Below are positions 47,821 to 59,870 of a stretch of DNA of 64,000 nucleotides, piece by piece. The DNA is from Copromyces sp. CBS 386.78 (taxonomy: Eukaryota; Ascomycota; Sordariomycetes; Sordariales; Sordariaceae): NCBI GenBank assembly GCA_030685235.1, contig MU839130.1:248001-312000 (forward strand), given 5' to 3'. Below the pieces are notes generated by a model. The model was given only the letters and a program-made list of their open reading frames with translations, did no database searches and was not told where the DNA came from. How positions within the stretch are numbered: the stretch's first letter is position 1; each line of letters starts with the position of its first letter. The position numbers were made by a program, and so were the translations under genes.

Positions 47821-48327
47821 ATATAATAGAAAAATAATTATTAACCGACTTAGGAATTTAAAATTAACATTATTAATTACGAAAAAATAATCCTACACTT
47901 CTATAAAGAGAATCCTAATAAACTAATACCTCCCGAAGTTTAGTAATAGCCCGAATATATTAACCCCGCCCCAGTACCCGAACTTATATCCGCTCCCGAG
48001 CCCCCCGAATCCGCTCCTAAGCTACCTAAACGGCGCTCCGCCCGCTTAGTACGCTATAAGACCGCCGCCGTAATCAATATATCTACTCCACTCCCAAATA
48101 GTATTACAACCGTTTATAAACCGACCGAACCGCTAAATAAAAAGGTAGAGGAATCTTTAGTATTACTATATAGAAAGATCCTACGAAGGTTATTAGACAT
48201 TTAGGCAAGCAAAATACCGCTTATAGAAATTATTAATTATAATAAGATATTAAAGGAGATAGAATTATATAAATAAAAATAATTATTATTATATATATAT
48301 ATCTTTAAAGCTATTAGAACTTCTTTT

Positions 48328-48339
48328 GAAGGGGGATAG
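48328..48339 (+). other. Polypurine tract of the gypsy element
   Basis: GAAGGGGGATAG directly before the 3' LTR. This is the plus-strand primer site and confirms that the element is read on the plus strand. Confidence 0.75.
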
Positions 48340-48561
48340 TATTATAGGATTAGGCCTATAATATGCCCACCCTACACTGCCTCTTAAATATACTATAACT
48401 ATCGTTATAGTACGGTCACGTACAGGGTCATATACGCGCACGGCCTAGCTTCTAGGGCTCTCGCCCATATAGCTAGTCCTCCGCACACATCCTTCCTTTC
48501 CTCTCCTTCGCATAACAACGTATATCTTACCCTACCCCCAACAGTGCCTCACCCCGTGATA
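48340..48561 (+). repeat. 3' LTR of the gypsy element
   Basis: 222 bp, running from TATTATAGGATTAGG to ...CCCCGTGATA. Same length as the 5' LTR with no indel; all differences are C/T or G/A. Confidence 0.9.
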
Positions 48562-48566
48562 GGCAA
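48562..48566. repeat. Right target-site duplication of the gypsy element
   Basis: GGCAA; the left copy is GGTAA. Confidence 0.75.
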
Positions 48567-49009
48567 TAAAAATAGAACCGAAGACGCGCCGCGCACACAA
48601 TTTTGGCACCTCAACGCCGCAGAAATCTCAGAATTTTATTACACCAGAATAGAATCTAGATGCCCCTATAAAATAAAGTAGGGAAATATTTAATTTCGTC
48701 GGTATCGTTGCAATATAGAGGAGAACAATAATGACCAAAGCAATAGTAATTTCACAATTATATTAAATAAATCAACATTAGTAGAAACTATTCGGAATAA
48801 TTGAATCTACTAGAAGACCAGCATTAAAATACTTAGAAGCATAAATGCTAGCTACTTACATTCAATACCTTATATACGAATATAAACGTTATAGTTTAAT
48901 ATATACTAATAATACATACAAAATATAAAACCGAATATTATAACTAACTAAATATAAAGTCATTATATATATTATAATCTCGTCCCTCTTTCCTCTATCG
49001 TTATTTATT

Positions 49010-50360
49010 AGTATCGTTATATAAAAAGGATCGCGAAATAACCCTTATAAAAGAATAAAAGAAATAAACCATTAAATATTAATACTATCTTCCCAACCAA
49101 TACCCATTAACTCCATTCCCCAAAGATCCGTAATAATAAAATTCCGAGCCTAAAGAAATAAAAATACACTATTATCTAAAATAATAGAAAAGAAATAAAT
49201 AATTTTATACCGTAAATCATTAGAATAATTTCGTCGTAATTTATATAAATCCCTAGTATACCGTTTAATTATCCCTTGCGGTAGCCTCCTCCTTTGCAAG
49301 CTCGTCCGCGAATTATTTATTAAAGAATTATAAATTAATATTCTTATTAACAGTCTCAATATTCTCTATATTCTCTATAGTATCCGCACTATAATTATTA
49401 TTAAATCCCTTACCCTTCTTTATACTAAGATAGACGAAATTCTTATACAATTTATTATTAAGATCGGCTAAGAAGGAACGGTTACCGCCTACTTTCTTCT
49501 TTATAAATTTAGTAGACTTAAATTCGACGAAATCTTCCTACGTCGGTCTATCCTTTTTATCCTACTCGTCCGCAATTTCCTCCTAATAGCTACAAAACTC
49601 TTTATTATTATATTTATAGCGTTTAGGGAAGTAAGTACAATATACTACGTAAATATTATAATACTATAATTTAATTAAAATTATAACTTAAACGTAAACG
49701 CCTATTAATATTCTATTAATATAATTATTTCACAATATTATAATAATAATAATTTCCAACTTATTATAAACCTATTTCTAGGCTTTAAGTATAGACGCCC
49801 GGATATCGAACCCTTTAAACTAGTAGAACACCTATTAGAACTCCTTAATACCGCCCGGGTTCTTCCAACGAATAAAAAAGTACTATTTAATAACCTCTTA
49901 ATATTTAAACTTATTAAAATTATTATTATACCTATTAAAATATATAATAACGTCCTTAGCCTTCTTAAAAGTATAAAGGCGCTACTATTAAAAATTATTA
50001 TCCTACTTATCGATAGCCTTATTAAAGGTAAAAGTTTTATTCGGTTCCTCTAACTTCTTTATAATAATAGTATAAATCCTCTCCCACTTAATATCTAAAT
50101 TACTAATATAAATTATAGCGAATAAACGCTAAGTAGAGTAAGCCCTAGCCTAATATATAATTATTTTAAGTTAGTATAATTCATACTTCGTAATATCTTT
50201 ACGTCCTTTGTCCGTAGGAACGTCACCGAAGTAAATATTAATATCGATCTTTAATATAAACCCAATATCTTTAACGCGCTTTCTAAAAGTAGTTTCCTTA
50301 TCCTTAATTTACTTTCTCTTACCCTTTCTAACGCCTCTAGCCTTAATTAGCTCAAAAACC
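49010..50360 (-). pseudogene. Degenerate unidentified reading frame, right of the gypsy element
   Basis: On the minus strand a frame of ~430 codons runs from about 50,360 to 49,010 with only RIP-type stops. Its start is basic (F-E-L-I-K-A-R-G-V-R-K-G-K-R-K). It has Y-F-G-D-V-P-T-D-K-G-R-K-D and later F-F-I-R-W-K-N-P-G-G-I-K-E-F, and it is charged and globular in look. I do not recognise the family. It points towards the gypsy insertion, as does the degenerate minus-strand frame beyond it. Confidence 0.45.
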
Positions 50361-50432
50361 TATAAAAAGTTAATATAAGAAAAATAATAGTAATATAACG
50401 GGTCTGCAAGAGTAAGGCACAGCGAGCAGTCG

Positions 50433-50615
50433 TGTAAGGTTGAAATGCTATATTTAATAAGGAAGAAAAGAAAGGAAAGAGACTGCACCAGAAGAGTGCA
50501 GTCGGAAAGGGTTTTGTGCACCACCGTGCCAAGGCCGGGGCAGCCGAGCTAGAGCCTCGCAGGTTATAACCTGGTATTAACCAGGTTACAACCCTAGGGC
50601 GCTAGCCCTATGATA
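50433..50615 (+). repeat. Left repeat (LTR-like) of the short element
   Basis: 183 bp. It carries a palindromic segment absent from the right copy: CAGGTTATAACCTG (50,560-50,573) overlapping TAACCTGGTATTAACCAGGT (50,567-50,586). Confidence 0.75.
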
Positions 50616-51071
50616 TTACCCCCCTGCTCCCCCTTAGGGAGCGCGGCCCTGCGCACAATCTAGAAAGCAGCTAAAATTACACGAAGAACGAAAATCCAAT
50701 ACAACCACACCCAACCTAACGCTCATCTAATGGGGAAGAAAAAATACAATACTAAAGAAAGAGACAAAATCCCTCCATCTAAGCCCCCAAACAAACGCTA
50801 CACAATTACTTACTCCCTACCCGAATCGGTAGCGCTTCTCGCGAAGCGCTCACCCTCACAGAATTACACCTATCGCAAAGGTACTAAGACTAAATTAGGG
50901 AATATATTTAGACCGCGCCCATCTAGGGCCTTCCCGCCGTAATATATTAATAATCAGTGCTAGAGACGGTTAGAATACAATTATTACCTAATATTTTATA
51001 TCGTTCTACTTCTCTTGCCAATAGGAGCCTATATTACTATTATAATTATAAAGTTGTACCTTACACATCCC

Positions 51072-51232
51072 TATAAGGTTGAAATGCTATATTTGATAAG
51101 GAAGAAAAGGAAGGAAAGAGACTATACTAGAAGGGTGCAGTCGGAAAGGGTTTTGTACACCACCGTGTCAAGGCCGGGGCAGCCGAGCCAGAGCCTCGCA
51201 GGTTACAACTCCAGGGCGCTAGCCCCATAACA
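51072..51232 (+). repeat. Right repeat (LTR-like) of the short element
   Basis: 161 bp. It matches the left copy with scattered transitions and lacks the ~22-bp palindromic segment. Confidence 0.75.
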
Positions 51233-52479
51233 AGTAAATATAAGTAAGATACTTACAATACTTATATTAGTAAGCTCCGTAGTGAACGTCTAATCTCCCG
51301 AAGGCCGCATTTAATCTCCCGAAGGCCGCGTCTACGTAGAAGTACGCCGGATTTCTTACTAGCTAGCTAACTATATAATCGACTAACTATATACGTCCAA
51401 TAAGTTTATTAATAATCCCGAAAACTAAATCTATATATCCTGCGGCAACGTCGCGAATAAGGCCGCGAACGACTACTAGGATATAGTAGTAGAATTATTA
51501 CTAGTAGTACTATTATTAAGTAGGCTATTAGGCTATAAAATAAAATAATTAGTAAAATACAAAATAATAAATCCCAAAATCAAATTTAATATATATAAAT
51601 CTTATCCGCGCAAGGAGTTATAGAAGAGGAGGCGCTACCCAATATTTTAACAGGTATTAATTTATTATAAACGGGGAAAATTAGATATAAATATAAATAA
51701 AACAAATAAAATATATCGGGAATGAATATATATATACTACCGGGGCCTCGAATTATATAAGAACGAAGTAATAATAATATAATATACAATAGTATTTAAA
51801 TAAAGGAAATAAAAATAAAAGTATAGGAGGGGAAAATCAATTTATAAAACCTAAGTGAATTAAAGGTAAGGCGTTCGTACGTACGACGTCGAAAAGGTTA
51901 TTAAAATTGTAAGAATAGAGGAAGAAAGGAGGAAGGGCGGGGAGAGTTTAGAAGTAGAAGACAATACTATAAGAGGAGTAGAAGCCCGAATTCCTAGTAT
52001 AATAACAGTAAGGCTAGCGGGGTCGCCTTATTTTATCGGGGGCTTATTTAAGGTACGTACCTTTAAGGTCCATTCTATATAATTAATCGGGATTATTACT
52101 ATATCCCCCTTTCCTGTTCTAGAATAGGTCCTAACCTAGTCCCTTAAACGACGTTAGCATTGCGTCTTCTATTTATTTTATATAAATAAAATATTGGGAT
52201 ATATTGATTAAGCGGCGATTCTCTATAATCGGAAAGCGGACTTCAATTAAAAGTATAACGATTCTTTAACCGATAAGGTAGTACTAATTAAACGATACTT
52301 ATTTATCCAACTTGGTAAATATTAATACTTTCTATAAAAATAGGTCAATATATCTTTTATACCTTCCTTTTTATTAAGGCTTATTTTCATACCTAAATTA
52401 AGTATTACTAATTGGAGAGCGGGGTAATATACCTAGATAGCGCTATAATATCCGAACGCCTATAATAAGTATTAAGACG
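51233..52479. other. AT-rich stretch without identifiable element
   Basis: RIP-mutated. It includes a duplicated CTCCCGAAGGCCGC (about 51,294 and 51,315). I see no gene or element ends. Confidence 0.4.
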
Positions 52480-55400
52480 ATTACTATCTCTAGGAACCTG
52501 GCACTAACCTATAATTATATTTCTAATAATACTTTTAATTCAACGGATTTGGGGTTAAATTAAAAAAAATTCGAAATTTTAGGTTTATCCAATTTAGAAG
52601 TAATTAAAGATTTAAGTAAGGGCGAGGACGAAGAATCGAATTTAGATATAACCTAAGAAGAATTAAACTATAAGCGGGCCAAGATAAATCCCTCCCTAAA
52701 ACTACCTAATAAAACTATAATATAAATTAAAGACTAGAACGCCAATATATTACTAATAGAATTAAACGAAGTAATTATAAGAATATTAAAAGACGAACCT
52801 AAAAAGGAAACTATATTAAATATTATCGATACTATTTTAAATGACGCTATAGCATTTAAAAATTTATTTAATATAAATATAGAAGAGGATAATAATATAT
52901 AGGCGGGAAATAATAATTTCGAAGAAGAAGAAGTTATAATTAATAATATAGGAAATGATTTCGGTAACGAATAGTCCGAAGTTAATAAACTTTATATTCT
53001 TATTATACAATTAACGCTAGCTATTATTAATTTAAATACCGCTACCATTTCTTTAGCTATTTTAACGGCTGCCTTAACCTAAACGTTAAATATTAAAGTA
53101 TTTACATTAACTATACTTCCGCCTACCCCTATAGCCTTATAAAATGCCAATAATATAAGAATATTTCCTAATTTAATAATAGAAGAACTATATTAATAAT
53201 AGCCAATTAAAACGACCCTTTTCTAAGATTTATTAGTAATATAATTGTAGAATAATAAAATATCCTGAGAATAATACGCGGAGATAGTAGAAGTGTTTAA
53301 GGCGGTAAATAGTATTAAGGAAATTCATTCCTTACTTAAGTTAAAAAGCGTATTAATCGATAAATTTAACGATAGCCTACCTCTTAATAAAATATAGAGT
53401 TATATTATTTCCCTCGATATTCGGATATTATTAAACCGGGTTTTATAGTAAGAAAAGTTTTATATTATCGATATTAAATATATATTTAAAACCCTTTTTA
53501 GCTCGTCGAAAATCCGAAAGAAAGTTTATTAAAATATAATAAAGTTTACTAACAAATTTATTATTAACCCCTAGGAGTATCCGTAGTAGGGGTAGTTAGT
53601 ACGTACAACTTTAGGATAATATTTTATTTATTTAAATAGTATACCCCTTTTTCCTTCCGATTTTATTTATTAATATAATTATAGTAATAAAACTTGTAGG
53701 TATTTCTCGCGAAGGTATAAAACGGCATATATTAGAAGGGTAATTTACTATGGACTTAATTATATAATAATTATATAATAAGAAAATAGATTTGGCGATA
53801 AAATCCTATATATTTAGCGTATAATTATTAAAGATTAATTTATATAGTAAATACAACGTATTAACCAAAATTTTAAATTCGTACAATTTAAAATAAAATT
53901 TAATTATAAAGAATTATTTATTATTAAAGACAATTATACCCTATTTAAATATTAATAAGTATTCGGATATTTTGGAGAAGTTAATATTAATTATAGCTTC
54001 GATCCTAAACTTCCTAATATATAGAAAGAATATACCGCGCCTTTTACAATTCGTTATTTTTATAACGAAGAATAAATAAAATTCCGGCTAGCTATTACTA
54101 CGGCGCTTCTTTATAGTAAATTCGAACTTCAAACATATTCTAAAATATATTTTATAAAGTAAATATATAGAAAAGATATATAATCTTTACTATTATAGAT
54201 GTTCATAAATAAGTTCGGACTTTTTCAATTTATACAATACTTAATTCTCAATATATATTTATTCTATTAATTCTTTCCTAAAATTATTCGAAAGCGGCAA
54301 TCTAATATAATTCCTATTATACTTAAACTATTCGGAATAGAATTATTAAATATTTTAGAATTATTTATTTATATAACGGAGCTAAATAAAGGTATTAAAA
54401 TTAATATTGGATATAAAAAAATCTTTATTTATTTATTTATTAGTATATTAATCGGAGATATACTATAGTAATAAAAAATATCCGGATATCTTTTATATAT
54501 AGTTAAAAAGCTATACCGTTTCTATTTAATAAGGAAAGAAAAGCGCTTTAACCTTTAATTTAATATATAAAATTAAAATCGCTACTATTTTTAATATCTT
54601 CGGAATATTATTAGAATTAAGATAATAATACCGAAATTCTAAATAAAAATATTAATTAAATTAGGTTTATTATTAGATTTTCGAATTTTAAATATTTTTA
54701 TCGAATTATTTCTAACGTTAAATATTATTCAATCCCGCTTCGGCGACGCTACCTATTTAAAATACTAAAATTTCGGAAAATATTTCTTATACTTTATATT
54801 CGATTTTAATAAAACAGGCTTCTTATTAAACAAAGCATTCAACAAAGTTATTATTAAATTCCGGACCTTTACTTTTTTTATAGGCTAGAATTAAATTTTA
54901 TTTATTAGGTTATATATTAATTCGATAAATATATAATAGGTGGGGAGAATAGTCGTTATAATATTAGTATTCTTATATACATAGCATAAGGACGAATATA
55001 TAAAGTTATATGTAATTAAACTAATTAAGAAATTAGCTGTTAATAATAAATTAGGATATTTTAATTTAATAATTATATAAACAGGTCTTCCTAGAAATAT
55101 GAAATTTATTATAAAAAATTATATTATTTTTATATTCTAAACCTTCGTAATTAATTTTATTATAATGAATAGGAATTAGAATAGAATATATAACCGGGCT
55201 GTATTCTGAATAAAATTAATAGTAGGAAGAAAAATTATTCAATTTATATTCTACGTCCAATAGGATTATTAGAATAATATTAAAAAAGGAAAGGCTAAAA
55301 TTTAAAAATTAGTAAAATTTTAACTTTAGTAAAATATTGGGCTATATAATTATATTATTCACTTCTAATCCGAAACCCCAATTCCAACGCCTTAATTTCC

Positions 55401-56650
55401 CGGCTCGCCCGGTCCTAAGCCTAGTACTAATATTATTCTAAGGATAGTATTTATTTGTACTCTCTCGATATTAATAGTATTACCCGCGAAATTTATAATA
55501 TTAAGTAATATATCAGGAAAAACGGATATAGGGATAAAAATTCCGGATAACGGCAATTTAAACGCGGGCGGGATTAAGAGCGAAGGAAAATAAGGTAGGA
55601 AATTAATATTTCTTAATATATATTAGGGTTTATACTATTATGAAATAGTAAGGGAGTACGGAATTCTTTATATAATATTTATTTTGCTTGGGGAATTTTA
55701 ATATAATAAATATAAGGTTAATATTAATAATATAAATTTCTATAATATAGTATTTATATTATTATAGAGGGATCGCCTATAGTAAACTATTATTTATTTA
55801 TTTACTAGATATTTCAAATATATTAACCCCGAAAACTATTAGAGATTTTTTAAATTTAAAGAGCTTTGCCCTAATATAGTTAAGAAATAGGATCTCCGAT
55901 TCGGTAAATAACCCTAAAATTAAAATATATTGAAGTTTAATACTTTATATATATTAGAATACCGTTCTTCCTCTATATATTTCTGCGTAAACCCGAATAT
56001 TATAGAACGCCGACTAGACGAATTCTTATATATTAATAAAGTAGAAGAAAATATTATATTTAATAAATTTCTTTACTAAATATTAAAATTCGATTACCGG
56101 TTTCAATATTTTATAAATTTAAGGAAGAAGGGTATATTTTAATATAAAAGAGCCGCTTTTACAAATAAATTCGATAAAATCTTCGAATTTCGTATAAGGG
56201 ATTTTATCCGAATAAACTATTTAGCTTATATACTTTGAAGACTATAGTAAAATAAAATTATATCTTAGCTTATAAAGGTTAATAGTATTTTTATATATAA
56301 AATAATTAATTTGGTTCGGATTTTTATAGTAGTAACTTACTTCACCCTTCCCGAAAGCGGTAAAAAGACGGAGCCTATTTTTAATTACTTATTATACTAG
56401 CTAGGAAATAGCTGTATAATTATTAGGCTCCTGGAAATCTTCGTAAATTAAGTATAAATAGTATTAAAAGTAGAAAGTAATATATTTATATATATTCGTT
56501 ATAATATCTACTTTATATAAAATCTTATATAGAGGTAAATAAGTTAGAGGATATTAATTAGCTATTTTATAATATATCCGATAGTAAGTTAATTGTATAT
56601 AAGATTTCGCCTTCTAATATATATATTATCTTCTATTAAATTTTACCCTC
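52480..56650 (+). pseudogene. Long degenerate reading frame, possible DNA-transposon transposase
   Basis: A plus-strand frame can be followed across ~4 kb with RIP-type stops and perhaps frameshifts. The start is acidic (E-D-E-E-S-N-L-D near 52,620). A possible Cys-rich patch lies near 53,690-53,720. A middle part resembles a large fungal transposase (around 54,350-54,560, ending in a basic R-K-E-K-R-F-N-L), and more conserved-looking sequence lies at about 55,370-55,560 and 55,780-56,000. It reminds me of Tnp2-like (CACTA-type) transposases, but no diagnostic motif is certain after RIP. No terminal inverted repeats were found. Confidence 0.35.
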
Positions 56651-59600
56651 CTAAAGAGTAAATATTATATAACCGATATTTTTAAAAGTTTTATTTTATA
56701 TTATAATAAAGAAAGGATAAAGTTGTTATTTATATTATAATTCCTATTGCGCTTAAATTACTAAATATTTTTTAAATATATAATATTTTCTTACAATATT
56801 TTGTAAAATAGGTGTAAAATATAGGTCGAAATAATAGGATTTATAGAATTTACGTATAAAAAAAAATCGAAATTAAATTTTATATAGGTTCCTTCTTTAT
56901 TCTATCGGCTATTAATATTATATTTTTTAAAGTACTTCCGTACTTTAATTCCCGTCTACTCCTATTCCAACCGTATCCTATAATTTAAACCTAATATGTA
57001 TATAATTAGAATATTTCTTTATTTCTTTATTTCCTTATTCTAATTCCTTTCCCCGCCCCTACTATATATTTTAATTATTCCTAACTTCTTCTTTCTCTCT
57101 AATTTATTTTATAGTACTAATACCCTACTATTTAATATTATTATATTATTATTTTTTATTTTATTATATAACGCTTTTTTTACGGCTTCTTCTTATATAT
57201 TTCTTCTTATAATAATCCCGTTGTAAAGCGTAATAGGGATGTTATTTATTATTTTACTAAAATAAATAAGTATAAAAATCGATAGTAATACTAATTTATT
57301 TACTATTATAAAAAAAAAACGAATGTAATGTTAATACGTCGGTTTAATAATATAGGGGGACGAAGTTGCGTCCGGTTATAATATATATTGCCCTTTATTT
57401 ATAATATTATTAAATAAAATTCCCGGTATATTTCTTCCTATCCGCTGTTGCAATCCCTTATTATTAGCTTTCTAATTTCTCTTTAATTTTTATACTATTT
57501 TTATCCTTTATTACCGCAATACTTTTAATTTGCCGTTCGCTATTAAATTATTATAGAAGTACTTTATACGTTCTTTACTATCTTTTACCCAACTCCGATC
57601 CTCTATATTCCTCCTTTCGAATATATATTTCTTAATACGAAATTATCGTTAATTAATAATATTCGTATTAATATAGGACTATTAATTATTATTTTTATAT
57701 TTTAATAATATATAGAAAGAGGACGAAGTAAGGAGTTTATATACTTTTAATATAATAATAAGTATTTCCTAAATAGTTAATTTTTAAATAATTTAAATTA
57801 ATATATTTTATAATAATTTTTATTAGATAAATATAAATTAATATTCTCCTAAATTAATTAATATTTTAGGAAGAATAGCTAGTAAATTATATTTTAATTT
57901 TCGATAGAATTATTAAATTTTTAATTTAAATATCTTCTAATTTAATTATCGAATACCTAATTTAAATTATCGAATATTTAATTAAATTATTAAATATCTA
58001 ATTAAACTATTAATCTTCCGGTTAAATTATTGAGCTTCCGACTAAATTATTGATAAAATTACAAATTATATATAAATAGTAAATTAATAAACTTTAGATT
58101 TACAATATTAATTATATTATTTAATTATTCCCTTTTATAGTAGCCTTAATATTCTATATAGTAAGCTACCTATTATTAAGAATATAATTAATTATACTAA
58201 TTTTAAACTTGTTCGACCTATTCGGAAGTTATAAAGTATACCGAATAATAATTAGAATAATTTATTAAATAAATTAAAAGAACCATAATTAAATATTAAA
58301 TCGATAGTAGCTATACTTTTTTTATATAATTATATATAAGTAAGCTTCTTCCCCTATTAATTGTAAATAATATTAACGTAGTAAAAGTTCGGATTTTAAG
58401 TAATTTATTAATAAAAGAGGGAAGGAAGAGTAATAAAGGAAATTTTTATTAGGAAGAAGGGATTATAGGAAATAGAAGTATTAATAGAAGGAAATATAAT
58501 TAAGTAGAGGAGGAGGAAAGGTAAGCTTAAGTAAACCCCCCGCCGTTTACCTACTATCCCCTTTTATAACCCGATAATTTAACCTCGTACCCTATAATTA
58601 TATAGGCAAATACCCTAACTACCTATACCTTACCTACCTAATAACCCCTAGGGGCAGCCCAATCTTACTTTCTTACGTACCTTTCCTAATTATAATATAG
58701 ATATAAATACGCTAACTAACCCTCTTTCCCACTGTAGGATAGGATATTTACTTAATTCCGAATAGAAATTCGAAATAAATATCCGAAGCTACCGGGGCTT
58801 TTAACCTCAATACTATAGGGTATTATAAATATAAATAAATAAGTACTACTTTAATTTTTTTTTTTTTTTAAGGGTTAAGTTAATAATATTATATTCTGTA
58901 TATATAATTATACTTATACGTAGATTCCTATTTCCGTAAGGGGATTTTAATATATATATTATAAGAAATATAAGTACTAACCCCTAATTCCTACCTTATA
59001 TTTACAATATACTAATGTAGAAATAATAAAATTATTTTAAATATATAAATTTAGTAACGTTATACCCTTTATTGTAGAATTTTCTACTAGTTAAAGCGTA
59101 ATATATTGGAAATGCGAATAATAATTACTACTAATAAATTAGGATCCTAATATAGGTTAAAAGTACTATACGAATATACCGGGCAAGAAGTAGGTATGAA
59201 AAGACTACTACCTAATATACTAAATATTGTGGGAAAGCTAAAGGAAAGTTAGTAATACCTATAAATAGGTACGAAATATAATACATAGGTAATATAGCGA
59301 CGGAATAAAAATAGTAAATAAAAATATTAGAATAGCGAATAATAAATAAATATTAAATAAATATTATAATAGCTTTATATAATTAGAATACTAATATAAT
59401 ATTTTATTATACTTTTAAAATTCTAATCGTATATTAATCTATAATATTTAATTATATTTACGAAAATATAATTAGAATAAATTCTTATATTGAGCGTAAT
59501 ATATTTTAATAATATAAATAATATTTTATAATAAAAAATATTTAAAAGAAAAAGGCAAGTTAAAATTATAAAATTATTACTATTAAAAATATTATTATAT

Positions 59601-59870
59601 AAATATACGGTTTAATTAATTACTTATTTAGCAGTAGAATAAAATATTTTATATATAGCAATTTCTAAAATTGGATTTATTACTTAGTATAAATTTTTAT
59701 TTTGCGCGCGATTGAATTTTGAAGAAAAGTTCCTATTAGGAATATAATTTATTATTCTATATAAAGCGCTATTGCCGTTTTAGCGTACTATTTCGGTAAA
59801 TAGACCGATAAGCGAAACGTATTAATTATATTCTACAATTATTCAAACCGAATATACGATTATCAAAAAG
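56651..59870. other. RIP-mutated AT-rich DNA without identifiable element
   Basis: Very AT-rich. Short clusters such as repeated AAATTATYGAATATCTAATT units occur at about 57,900-58,050. No gene, LTR or inverted end was recognised. Confidence 0.4.

Larger units (their letters stand above)
41271..48561 (+). mobile_element. Ty3/gypsy LTR retrotransposon, RIP-inactivated
   Basis: A 7,291-bp element bounded by two 222-bp LTRs in direct orientation, a 5-bp target duplication (GGTAA/GGCAA) and a polypurine tract beside the 3' LTR. The inner order is gag-like zinc knuckle, aspartic protease, reverse transcriptase, RNase H, integrase. Reverse transcriptase before integrase defines Ty3/gypsy rather than copia. 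All frames are full of stops, so the copy is dead. The LTRs differ at about 27 of 222 positions, all transitions. Confidence 0.9.
50433..51232 (+). mobile_element. Short LTR-pair (TRIM-like) element with GC-rich palindromes
   Basis: Direct repeats at 50,433-50,615 and 51,072-51,232 flank a ~456-bp centre with no transposon protein. The repeats begin TGTAAGG/TATAAGG and end CTATGATA/CCATAACA, fitting original TG...CA LTR ends. The centre holds a perfect hairpin (AGCGCTTC-TCGC-GAAGCGCT, 50,831-50,850) and GCTCCC...GGGAGC near 50,625-50,641. Flanking 5-mers (AGTCG and AGTAA) agree only in part, so a target duplication is not proven. Its composition is much less RIP-mutated than the surroundings. 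Confidence 0.6.
38050..59870. other. RIP-mutated AT-rich transposon island
   Basis: Composition changes abruptly at both edges to long stretches of A, T and TpA steps with stops in all frames. CpA and TpG are rare. Where protein families can still be guessed, Gln, Trp, Cys and Asp codons have become stop, stop, Tyr and Asn, as expected from C-to-T change at CpA on either strand. This is the known outcome of repeat-induced point mutation in Neurospora and relatives. Such islands are usually methylated and heterochromatic. Islands of better-kept GC content sit at the LTRs (41.2-41.5 and 48.3-48.6 kb) and at 50.4-50.9 and 51.07-51.23 kb. Confidence 0.93.

Noticed and set aside
47690..47830. Chromodomain at the end of the gypsy pol region
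   Set aside because: A Y-E-E-Y-like segment exists, but RIP leaves no aromatic-cage pattern that I can defend.
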